A DNA stretch of 64,000 nucleotides from NCBI GenBank assembly GCA_002375465.1, contig DFLT01000012.1, forward strand, positions 239,122 through 303,121, in the 5' to 3' direction. Numbering within the stretch: the stretch's first letter is position 1; every line of letters begins with the position of its first letter. The DNA comes from Alphaproteobacteria bacterium UBA3612 (GTDB lineage Bacteria; Pseudomonadota; Alphaproteobacteria; Sphingomonadales; Sphingomonadaceae). The translations under genes were made by a program, and so were the position numbers. Positions 52,097 through 59,639 of this stretch are shown one piece after another. Under the pieces are notes generated by a model. That model worked only from the letters and a program-made list of their open reading frames with translations. It did no database searches and was not told the origin of the DNA.

Positions 52097-52756
52097 ATGA
52101 CCGAAGAATACACCGAAGGGTACAAGGCGAAGCTCGTCGAAACGAAACAGGCCTGGGCGCGGGCCGGTCGATTGCTGACAGGAAAGACTGGAGAGCATGG
52201 CGTCGATCGTTTGCCACCGGGTCAAAGACTGGTCGAAAACTGGCCTATTTTGGATCTCGGCATACAGCCGGATGTGGCGCCAGCCGATTGGCGGCTGACA
52301 ATCGACGGCATGGTGGCCCAGGATCTGACCTGGGACTGGAACAGTTTTCTTGCGCATCCGCAGATCGAGATCGTTTCTGACATCCACTGTGTTACCCAGT
52401 GGTCGCGCTACGATAATCGATGGACCGGCGTTTCAACCAGGCATCTGTTCGAAGCTGCCGACGTGGCAAAGGACGCTACGCATGTGCTGCTGGCAAGCTA
52501 CGACGGCTATACGACTAATCTGCGCCTCGAGGACTTCCTTGATGAGGACTGCGTGCTCGCCCACAGGCATGACGGGCAGGCGATCAGCCGGGAGCATGGG
52601 GGACCGGTACGGCTTGTCGTGCCCCGCTATTATTTCTGGAAAAGCCCGAAATGGCTGAAGCGCATAACCTTCAGCGCTGAGGACAAACCCGGCTTTTGGG
52701 AGGAGCGCGGCTACCACAATGTGGGCGACCCCTGGCTGGAACAGCGCTACGACTAA
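52097..52756 (+). CDS. Sulfite oxidase-like molybdopterin oxidoreductase (no signal peptide)
   Basis: The 219-residue protein has the sulfite oxidase/YedY fold with the molybdenum-ligating cysteine Cys98 in VSDIHCVTQWSRYDN. GGPVRLVVPRYYFWKSPKWLKRI and WEERGYHNVGDPW are also typical of the YuiH/YedY-like cytosolic group. No signal peptide or Tat motif is present, unlike MsrP. The substrate is unknown; no partner heme protein or moco gene is adjacent. ATG at 52097 is used, as the longer frame overlaps the DUF2062 gene. Confidence 0.87.
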   Translation: MTEEYTEGYKAKLVETKQAWARAGRLLTGKTGEHGVDRLPPGQRLVENWPILDLGIQPDVAPADWRLTIDGMVAQDLTWDWNSFLAHPQIEIVSDIHCVTQWSRYDNRWTGVSTRHLFEAADVAKDATHVLLASYDGYTTNLRLEDFLDEDCVLAHRHDGQAISREHGGPVRLVVPRYYFWKSPKWLKRITFSAEDKPGFWEERGYHNVGDPWLEQRYD

Positions 52757-52766
52757 TTGTCTGAAT

Positions 52767-53537
52767 TCATAGGCTAGACAGACTACCTGTTCCCACAATC
52801 GGCCCGGTAGGCGCTCCCGTAGGCGAGCCCCCCTCAGGTTCGATGGAGATAGCCAGCGTTGCGGCGTCATCGAAATCTTCCGCCAGTTGCAACGTTACAG
52901 TCTGGCCTGCCTCTATCGTGCCGAGGGACCGCGGGACGCCATCGCCGGGGATAAACCACAGTTGCGGCACCGTGTCCGCATCTGCGGGGATTCCCACGGG
53001 CGAGACAAAAAGACGCTTATTGGCCGCATCATAGGTGATGACCGCCACCGGTACGCCTTCCTCTGGCGCCAGCGTTGCCGATTCGAGAGTCACGGGTTCG
53101 ATGCCAGTCAGTTCAGACTCCGTGGGGGCCGAAGCATCCGGCGCAACTGCCGGACGTTCCGGGATTGTCTGCCGCTCGGTCAGAAGGGCGGCGACCAACA
53201 CTGCTGCCGCAGCAGTCATCGCGCTCCCATACAGCCGCCAGAAGCGAAGTTTGCCCGGACTAGTCACGACGTCCCCCGGATCTGAGTTTGCGGCACGGCG
53301 GCCTTGTAATTCGGTTGCGATGCGAGCCCACATATCATCGGGGGCGTCCACAGGAGCGGCCTCGTCCAGCAGGGGGGCAAAGCGCTGCTCCCACAGATCG
53401 ACTGCGCGCGCAAAGGCAGGGTCGCTTGCCCGCCGCGCTGCAAGCTGCGCCATCTCGGCGGCGTCCGGCAGCCCGAGCACGAATTCGGCAGCGACGAGAT
53501 CGTCGCCATCAAGGGGGAGGGGGGCATCCTCACTCAT
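52767..53537 (-). CDS. RskA-like anti-sigma factor
   Basis: The 256-residue protein has an N-terminal cytosolic anti-sigma domain (LVAAEFVLGLPDAAEMAQLAARRASDPAF, up to about 90), one membrane helix (about 101-120) and a C-terminal RskA domain in the periplasm (TYDAANKRLFVSPVG, VPQLWFIPGDGVPRSLG, LQLAEDFDDAATLAISIEPEGG). It lacks the HxxxCxxC zinc motif of ZAS anti-sigmas, as do RskA proteins. It binds the sigma factor encoded just upstream; its stop-proximal end lies beside a convergent gene. It overlaps the sigma gene by 8 bases (ATG 53537; TTG at 53543 possible). Confidence 0.88.
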   Translation of the reverse strand: MSEDAPLPLDGDDLVAAEFVLGLPDAAEMAQLAARRASDPAFARAVDLWEQRFAPLLDEAAPVDAPDDMWARIATELQGRRAANSDPGDVVTSPGKLRFWRLYGSAMTAAAAVLVAALLTERQTIPERPAVAPDASAPTESELTGIEPVTLESATLAPEEGVPVAVITYDAANKRLFVSPVGIPADADTVPQLWFIPGDGVPRSLGTIEAGQTVTLQLAEDFDDAATLAISIEPEGGSPTGAPTGPIVGTGSLSSL

Positions 53538-54090
53538 GGACAAGGCAATCGCGAAGCCGGGCGAGGGCGCGCCGCATGCGGCTTTTCATCGTGGATAAGG
53601 GCACGTCGACTTTTTCGGCCAGCATTCTGTAACTGATGCCGCCCCAGAAAGCACTTCTTATGGCCGCCCCTGCCGCCTGGTCGAGCGTATCGAGACATTT
53701 TTCCAAGAGTTGGGCCTCTTCCTTGCGCTCCAGCGATTGCAACGCCCCCGGTGACGGGTCTGCGCTTTCGAGCGCAACTGCGGGAACGGAGCCGGAAGGG
53801 ACGATCCGGTCGGACCGCCTTTGCCGAAGGCGATCAAGCGCGCGGTTACGCGCGATTGTGCCTAACCAAGTGATAGGACTTGCCTTTGCGGAGTCGAACT
53901 GACCCGCCCGGTCCCATACGGTGATATATACTTTTTGCAGGACGTCCTCGGCTTCGCTGTGCTCGTTCAAAATACGCAGCACGATACCAAATAGCTTCGC
54001 CTGGGTTCGCCGATAGACTTCTGCCATGGCTTCGGAATTGCCAGTGGCGACGTCGTGAAGCAGTGAACTGAGTTCTTCCCGTGCGTTCAC
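53530..54090 (-). CDS. ECF sigma factor (SigK-like)
   Basis: The 186-residue sigma-70 family member has region 2 (about 20-90; AMAEVYRRTQAKLFGIVLRIL, EDVLQKVYITVWDRAGQFD, ITWLGTIARNRALDRLR) and region 4 (about 130-180; AAIRSAFWGGISYRMLAEKVDVPLSTMKSRMRRALARLRD). The GTG at 54090 follows GGAG at good spacing. It is cotranscribed with the RskA-like anti-sigma gene, with overlap, and divergent from an adhesin gene. The pair resembles the SigK/RskA group. Its targets are not known. Confidence 0.92.
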   Translation of the reverse strand: MNAREELSSLLHDVATGNSEAMAEVYRRTQAKLFGIVLRILNEHSEAEDVLQKVYITVWDRAGQFDSAKASPITWLGTIARNRALDRLRQRRSDRIVPSGSVPAVALESADPSPGALQSLERKEEAQLLEKCLDTLDQAAGAAIRSAFWGGISYRMLAEKVDVPLSTMKSRMRRALARLRDCLVHE

Positions 54091-54271
54091 AAGCTCTCCG
54101 ACAAGTTACTTCGCTACATATCGTTCAATTTGCGTGACCATCGGCGAAGGGACAGACTGCGTCAAGCGTATCTCCGCCATAGCGCGGAACCCGTGGGCTC
54201 CCTGCCATTGCGGTTCCGGCACGCGCCCATAAAAAAAATTTTGTCACGCATCCGCGCATAAAGCCGGCTCG

Positions 54272-54289
54272 TAGCTGTCACGACAGCTA
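54272..54289. promoter_or_regulatory. Perfect 18-bp dyad, candidate operator
   Basis: TAGCTGTC (54272-54279) and GACAGCTA (54282-54289) are perfect inverted arms with a two-base AC centre. The dyad lies in the middle of the divergent region and could be a site for a dimeric regulator. The regulator is unknown. Confidence 0.5.
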
Positions 54290-54347
54290 GCATTGCAATA
54301 GCGAGCCACTTGAAGCTGCTAACTCTCTAAACCGTCGATTTGCAACG

Positions 54348-54373
54348 GGAACTAACAGACTCGGGGTCTTGTT
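54348..54373 (+). promoter_or_regulatory. Candidate ECF-type promoter of the adhesin gene
   Basis: GGAAC (54348-54352) is followed after 18 bases by GTT (54371-54373), similar to GGAAC-N16/19-(C)GTT promoters of alphaproteobacterial ECF sigma factors (general stress type). It is 230 bases upstream of the adhesin ATG. Recognition by the neighbouring sigma factor is not established. Confidence 0.35.
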
Positions 54374-54601
54374 GGGGCCTCGTTCGGGAGGATGCGTGAG
54401 AACGCGATGGCCGGACGAGCCTAGGGAAGGACAATCAATGCATCAGCCATTTTCATGGGCTCTGGATGTTCAGCGAAAATGCCTTCGATCTCCCGAAACC
54501 GACCGATTCGGTCACCCGGGGGTCGGAGCCGGCATATCGTTTGCGTTGAACTTGCCCTTCCACGTTTTTTTCGAATGAAGTTAAAAAAGAGGGAAGACGA
54601 C

Positions 54602-56500
54602 ATGACCAGAATACAGAAAAACAGCCTGATGCTAGCCGCAACAAGCGGCTTCGCGCTCATGCTCGCGCAGCCCGCGCTGGCCGACGAAACGGCGCCGTGT
54701 AACGAGGCCGCCGACGCGAATTCCACAGAATGCGGCGTCGACAGCGCGGCAGATGCCGAGGGTGCGACGGCCGTCGGCGCGGGTGCAGTGGCATCTGGTA
54801 CGGACGCAGTGGCAGTCGGCGGCGACAATGCCGGGGCGGAACCCGCCACCGCCTCCGCTGCGTCGACGGTCGCGGTGGGCGGCGAGAGCGATGCGACGAC
54901 GCCCGGCGCAACCGCGCTTGGGTGGCAGGCTCAGGCAACAGGGGCCATGGGAACCGCAGTCGGTCACCAGACGGTAGCATCCGGCGATCAGAGCTTTGCC
55001 GGTGGTGAGGATGCCGTGGCGTCCGGTTCCAATGCCGTTGCCATCGGCAATAAATCGGTTGCGGAGGGCGGCGACGCCATTGCCATTGGCGGCAATCGCG
55101 ACTTTGTCGACTCAGACGGAAACGGAATTGCCGACGTCAACGAAGATGCCGACCCCGACAATGATGTCCGATCAACCACGGCTACTGGCCCATCGACGAC
55201 GGCCGTAGGCGGCCAGGCCAATGCTGAGGGACCGGGAGCCACCTCCTATGGCTGGCGTGCCGACGCCGCTGCAGAGCGCGCCACGGCGCTCGGGCATCTG
55301 GCCACAGCCCAGGGCGTTCGTTCCACTGCGGTCGGCGAGAATGCGGATGCACAGACCGACCTCTCCACGGCGATTGGCAATGAATCGATCGCGAACGGCG
55401 AAGATGCTCTTGCGATTGGTGATTCTGCCAATGCGCAGGGGGCATCGACAACGGCAGTTGGCGGCGAAAGCGTAGCCTCCACACCCGGTTCCACGGCACT
55501 CGGCTGGCAGGCCGAAGCAACCGGCGCAATGGCCACCGCGGTCGGCCACCAGACCGAGGCATCCGGCGATCAGAGCTTTGCAGGTGCCGAGGATGCGGTC
55601 GCATCCGGCAGCAACGCGATTGCGATTGGCAATAAGTCGGTAGCCTCTGGTGGAGACTCGATCGCCATTGGCGGCAATCGTGACTTCGTTGACGCGGACG
55701 GAGACGGCGTCGATGATAATGGAAATCAGGCCGCCGTCGCCACGGGGGCATCCACCACTGCCGTCGGTGGTCAATCCAACGCAAATGGCCCCGGCGCTAC
55801 TGCTTATGGGTGGCGGTCCAATGCCAGTGCCGGGATGAGCACCTCGCTGGGCCATTTGTCAGAAGCATCCGGGACGGCATCGACCGCTGTCGGCGAAGGT
55901 GCGACCGCGTCTGGCGAGAATAGCGTCGCCATGGGTAATCAGGCGTCCGCTTCTGGCACGAATTCGATTGCCATCGGCAATGGCGCCACGGCAACGATGA
56001 ACGAGCAGGTGGTTATCGGCAGTCTGGACGGTTCCACCAACAGCCAGACCGGCAGTATCAACTTCGTCACGGCGGATTCCAACGGTACGCTCGGCCTGTC
56101 GAACGTCGGTACGCCCGGCGGGCTTGCCAGTGCCAATGACGTAATGGCGAACACCACTGCCATCGCCAATAACAGTCAGGCCATTGGCGCCAACTCTGCG
56201 GCGATCAACACGCTGCAGGGGCAGACCGCCACGCTGTTCGACATGTCCGAAGAGAACCGCCGGGGCGTCGACCGGGCGACGGAAGGCGTCGCGCTGGCGA
56301 TGTCGATGGAGACACCCGCCATCCCTGCTGGTGCCAAGTTCGCGCTGTCCGGCGGTGTCGGCTATTATGACGACAAGGCCGCCATCTCCTCCGCGATCAG
56401 CGCGGCCGTTGGACAGATGTCGTCCGTGTCCGCGGGCGTGGGCGTTGGGTTCGACAGCGGCAAGGTAGGCGCTCGTGCCGGGTTCCAGGTAGCTTTCTAA
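54602..56500 (+). CDS. Trimeric autotransporter adhesin (YadA-like)
   Basis: The 632-residue protein has a signal peptide (residues 1-27, ending PALA), a head of YadA-type repeats (AVAIGNKS, TAVGGQ, SIAIGNGATA and related), a short stalk (about 510-545) and a C-terminal four-strand YadA anchor (about 548-632; KFALSGGVGYYDDKAAISSAIS ending in GARAGFQVAF with a terminal Phe). Trimers form an outer-membrane barrel and project the head. The head contains a duplicated module (see repeat) and two D-x-D-x-N/D-G loops. ATG at 54602 follows GAGGGA. The ribosome-binding site and signal peptide exclude a longer frame. Confidence 0.93.
   Translation: MTRIQKNSLMLAATSGFALMLAQPALADETAPCNEAADANSTECGVDSAADAEGATAVGAGAVASGTDAVAVGGDNAGAEPATASAASTVAVGGESDATTPGATALGWQAQATGAMGTAVGHQTVASGDQSFAGGEDAVASGSNAVAIGNKSVAEGGDAIAIGGNRDFVDSDGNGIADVNEDADPDNDVRSTTATGPSTTAVGGQANAEGPGATSYGWRADAAAERATALGHLATAQGVRSTAVGENADAQTDLSTAIGNESIANGEDALAIGDSANAQGASTTAVGGESVASTPGSTALGWQAEATGAMATAVGHQTEASGDQSFAGAEDAVASGSNAIAIGNKSVASGGDSIAIGGNRDFVDADGDGVDDNGNQAAVATGASTTAVGGQSNANGPGATAYGWRSNASAGMSTSLGHLSEASGTASTAVGEGATASGENSVAMGNQASASGTNSIAIGNGATATMNEQVVIGSLDGSTNSQTGSINFVTADSNGTLGLSNVGTPGGLASANDVMANTTAIANNSQAIGANSAAINTLQGQTATLFDMSEENRRGVDRATEGVALAMSMETPAIPAGAKFALSGGVGYYDDKAAISSAISAAVGQMSSVSAGVGVGFDSGKVGARAGFQVAF
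54857..55310 (+). repeat. Internal head-module repeat, copy 1 of the adhesin
   Basis: Residues 86-236 of the adhesin resemble residues 281-423, offset about 194 residues (582 bases), also at DNA level (e.g. 'gcatccggcgatcagagctt' in both). Each copy ends with a D-x-D-x-N/D-G calcium-type loop (residues 170-178 in copy 1) followed by a TTAVGGQ head repeat. Confidence 0.8.
55442..55871 (+). repeat. Internal head-module repeat, copy 2 of the adhesin
   Basis: This is the second copy of the head module (residues 281-423), with the loop DADGDGVDD at 364-372. It is slightly shorter than copy 1, which has a longer acidic loop (DADPDNDV). Confidence 0.8.
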
Positions 56501-56530
56501 GCCCGGTTGGACGATGCGATTGAATGGGAA

Positions 56531-56560
56531 AGGGCGGTCCTGTGCTGGGCCGCCCTTTTT
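56531..56560 (+). terminator. Rho-independent terminator of the adhesin gene
   Basis: AGGGCGGTCC (56531-56540) pairs with GGGCCGCCCT (56547-56556), one G-U included, around a TGTGCT loop, followed by a T-run (56556-56560). Its core GGCGGTCCTG...GGGCCGCC is nearly the same as that of the terminator at 2261-2288. Confidence 0.9.
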
Positions 56561-56574
56561 GTTTGCAGATACCG

Positions 56575-58074
56575 TTATTTTTTCCAGAAACTCGGCAGAA
56601 ACAGCATCAGGACGGTGAAAAGCTCCAACCGGCCCAGCAGCATTGAAAATGAGAGGAGCCACTTCGCTGCCGCTGGCAGGCCGGAGAAATTGCCGGCCGG
56701 ACCGATCTGGTCACCCAATCCCGGGCCGACATTCGCAAGAGCACTTACAGCGCCGCTCGCGCTGGTCAGAAAGTCCAGGCCCATCGCCATCAGCGCGATG
56801 GTAACCATCGAATAGCATACGAAGAAAATCGCGAAGAACACGATTACGGAAACGGCAACGTCCTCCCCCAGGGGCCGGCCCGCATAGCTTCTTGGAAAAA
56901 CGCCGCGTGGGTAAAGCAAGCTGCGAAAATGACTTTGCAGTAGCTTCCAGAGAACTTCGAAGCGAAAAATCTTTATGCCGCCAGTTGTGGAGCCGGTGCA
57001 GCCCCCAACGAAAGCAAGGCCGAAGAAAACACCAACAGCCGCGCCGCCCCACAGCGTGTAATCCGTCGTCGCATATCCCGTCGTTGTGACGACCGAAACG
57101 ATGTTGAAAGCAGACAGGCGTAAGGCATCCCATAATCCGAACCTGCCGGAGAGGAACAGATAAAGGGTCGCGCACACTATAGTGACGGCAAGGAAGCCCA
57201 GAAACGTTTTGACCTGTGTGTCCCAAAGCGATTTCCGATCGCCTGCGATCAGACGGACGTAGAGAACGAACGGCACGGAACCGGAGAGCATGAAAAGGAT
57301 GGCGATCCACTGGATTCCATTGTCGCTCCAGGCACCAAAGGACCTGTCGGACGTCGAAAAGCCGCCCGTAGCGACGGTCGTAAGCGCATGAACGATAGCA
57401 TCGAACGGCGCCATCGCCGCAAGCCAATATGCAATCGCCGCCAGCGCCGTGAGGACAATATAGACCGAGCCGACTGCTGACGCGATGTGGCGAACGCGCG
57501 GCATGACCTTTTCCGAGCGATCCGAGGATTCCGTACGAAACAGCTGCATGCCGCCGATGCCGAGGGCGGGAAGCACCGCGATTGCAGTGGCGATGATCCC
57601 GATCCCTCCGACCCATTGCAGGAGGGCCCGCCATAAAAGAAAGCCAGGAGGCGCGGAATCGAGGTTGGTGACGACGGTAGCTCCGGTAGTTGTGAGCCCG
57701 GACATGGATTCGAAAAAGGCGTTCGTGATATTGCCGCTCGTCTCGCCAAAATCGGTCATGAAGAACGGCAGGGCGCCGAACGTGACGGCCGTCAGCCAGG
57801 CCAGAGGGGTCAGAAGGAATGACTGTCGGACACTCATGCCACGTGCAAGGTCCTCAGGGGATGCCCGACGGAAAAGCAGACCGATGAAAATGCAAAGGGG
57901 GCTGCTGAGTGCAAATGCGACCCAATCACTGTTTCCGGCGAAGATATCCACAAGGAGTGGCAGCGTCATGAGGCTGCCCACCGCAATCATTAAGAGACCG
58001 ATGAGGTGAAGGACCGGCGAAACGTCGAACGTCCTCCGTTCGCCAGAATCCAGCAAGGAACTGAGCGCCGTCAC
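56575..58074 (-). CDS. trkH: TrkH family K+ uptake protein
   Basis: The 499-residue K+ translocating subunit has about ten membrane helices and four P-loop selectivity segments: GLTTTGATVV, TVATGGFSTS, TTTGYATTD and GCTGSTTGGIK. Each contributes to the K+ filter. It imports K+ with TrkA. Its GTG start at 58074 overlaps the trkA stop by 4 bases (GTGA), so the pair is translationally coupled. It is convergent with the adhesin gene, whose terminator lies between. Confidence 0.95.
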   Translation of the reverse strand: MTALSSLLDSGERRTFDVSPVLHLIGLLMIAVGSLMTLPLLVDIFAGNSDWVAFALSSPLCIFIGLLFRRASPEDLARGMSVRQSFLLTPLAWLTAVTFGALPFFMTDFGETSGNITNAFFESMSGLTTTGATVVTNLDSAPPGFLLWRALLQWVGGIGIIATAIAVLPALGIGGMQLFRTESSDRSEKVMPRVRHIASAVGSVYIVLTALAAIAYWLAAMAPFDAIVHALTTVATGGFSTSDRSFGAWSDNGIQWIAILFMLSGSVPFVLYVRLIAGDRKSLWDTQVKTFLGFLAVTIVCATLYLFLSGRFGLWDALRLSAFNIVSVVTTTGYATTDYTLWGGAAVGVFFGLAFVGGCTGSTTGGIKIFRFEVLWKLLQSHFRSLLYPRGVFPRSYAGRPLGEDVAVSVIVFFAIFFVCYSMVTIALMAMGLDFLTSASGAVSALANVGPGLGDQIGPAGNFSGLPAAAKWLLSFSMLLGRLELFTVLMLFLPSFWKK

Positions 58075-59453
58075 CCAAGAAGCCCCTTGCGCCCGGCGAA
58101 CAGCGTTTCCGCGCGCTTCAGCGCATAATATTCTACGACTGCCACGACACGATCACCGGCAGCCAGCTGCGTTTCCGGCCGGGGAATGATCAGTTCGTCG
58201 TCCCGCAAAACGGGCCCTAGGAGTATGCCCGCAGGGATGTTGACGTCGCGCAGAACACGCTGGGCAAGGGGCGATTTCTCGCCGAGCGTCACTTCCACTA
58301 CCTCGCCGAAGTCGCCGCGTAGCGTGTGAAGCGCGTGTACCGCCTCCGACCTTACATGACGAAGGACTGTGGAAATCGTCGTCGCGCTGGGACTGACCAC
58401 CGTGTAGAGGCCGAGCGCGGGCAGTAGCGGCTCGTAAGACCGCTTGTTCACCAGCGTTATTGCGCGCGGACACCCCAGTCTTCTTGCGAGCACCGAGACA
58501 AAAATGTTGGTTTCGTCATCATCGGTAACCGCGATGATGGTTTCCGCTGCACCAACCTGGGCGTCCTCCAGAACCTCGCTCTCCAGGGCGTCGCCATGCA
58601 GGACAATCGCGGCTTCGCCAAGCTCTCGCGCGATATATTCCGCTCTTTCCTTTCCGAATTCGATCATGCGGACGGCCACTTCTGGTGCTTCGCGTGCCAG
58701 TTTTCGGGCGAGGTGCAGACCAACATTTCCACCGCCCACGATGGTCAGTTTTCGGGCGGCATGCTCCCGATGGCCAAAGCAATGCAGCACTTCTTTCGTC
58801 CGATCGGAGGGAACAACGACGTAGACGTCATCATCGGCACGAACCGTCTCCTGCATTGTCGGGAACTGAGCGACCCCGTCGCGAAAGAGCACGAGGAAGG
58901 CCGCACCGTCAAAAGGCGATCTCTTGTAGAGCTCGAGATAACGCTCGCCGATGATCTCCGCACCCTCGTCGCAATGCACGCCGATCAGTTGCAACCGTCC
59001 GTCGCCCAGGGTCTGCATATCGAAGGAGCCAGGCGTTTTCAGCCGACGAAAGATGGATTCGGCGATCTCAAGCTCTGGCGCGATGATCACGTCAATGGGC
59101 AGATGCTCTGCCGCGTAAAGTCCCTCGCGAACGGGCGTGATATAGCCGGTATGCCGAAGGCGCGCGATCCGCCGCTTCACGTTGAACAGCGAATAGGCGA
59201 CCTGGCAGGAAACCATGTTCACCTCGTCCGAGCGGGTGACGGCGATCAGCAGATCGGCATCGTCGGCGCCCGCCCGCTCCAGGATGCGGGGATGGGAAGC
59301 GTGGCCAAGGATGCCGCGAACCTCGTAGCTTTCGTCGACTCGCCTCACCTGATCCGGATCGGCGTCGATGACCGTCACATGCATTCCTTCGCGAGCGAGT
59401 TGACGCGCGATGGTCGAGCCTACCTGTCCGGCTCCACAGATGACGACCTTCAT
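58071..59453 (-). CDS. trkA: Trk system K+ uptake regulator TrkA
   Basis: The 460-residue cytosolic peripheral protein contains two RCK domains (start KVVICGAGQVGSTIARQLAREG; second starts KLTIVGGGNVGLHLARKLAREA), each with a Rossmann NAD(H)/ATP site. It gates TrkH according to nucleotide state. Family length is normal. It precedes trkH in a two-gene operon divergent from the 2-TM K+ channel gene. Confidence 0.95.
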   Translation of the reverse strand: MKVVICGAGQVGSTIARQLAREGMHVTVIDADPDQVRRVDESYEVRGILGHASHPRILERAGADDADLLIAVTRSDEVNMVSCQVAYSLFNVKRRIARLRHTGYITPVREGLYAAEHLPIDVIIAPELEIAESIFRRLKTPGSFDMQTLGDGRLQLIGVHCDEGAEIIGERYLELYKRSPFDGAAFLVLFRDGVAQFPTMQETVRADDDVYVVVPSDRTKEVLHCFGHREHAARKLTIVGGGNVGLHLARKLAREAPEVAVRMIEFGKERAEYIARELGEAAIVLHGDALESEVLEDAQVGAAETIIAVTDDDETNIFVSVLARRLGCPRAITLVNKRSYEPLLPALGLYTVVSPSATTISTVLRHVRSEAVHALHTLRGDFGEVVEVTLGEKSPLAQRVLRDVNIPAGILLGPVLRDDELIIPRPETQLAAGDRVVAVVEYYALKRAETLFAGRKGLLG

Positions 59454-59639
59454 AATTTATCCCCCCGCCAGCAGATCCAGCCGCCGCATCTCGTTTTACG
59501 TGCGGGCAGTAAATTTGAAACGCCCGATGCATTCATCCCATTTTCGTTATCGCATATGGCCAGTCTGGTGAACCTTTGGCTGGAAAAGGCCGTGGCCGGA
59601 CTGGACACTTCCCCCCCAGACTGCGCTATGTGATCAATC

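Larger units (their letters stand above)
54091..54601. other. Divergent regulatory region between ECF sigma gene and adhesin
   Basis: This 511-base region has no convincing gene. It contains an inverted repeat CGGAACC (54185-54191) / GGTTCCG (54212-54218), an A/T run at 54229-54243, a perfect 18-bp dyad (54272-54289), an ECF-like promoter (54348-54373) and a ribosome-binding site upstream of the adhesin ATG. A short open frame at 54369-54578 has no recognised product. Confidence 0.55.

Noticed and set aside
54900..55900. Repeats that could be taken for a CRISPR array or minisatellite
   Set aside because: They are in-frame head repeats of the trimeric adhesin, unequal in length, and without constant spacers.
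58596..59633. A 345-residue open frame on the plus strand opposite trkA
   Set aside because: TrkA has two clear RCK domains on the minus strand; the plus-strand frame has no motif.
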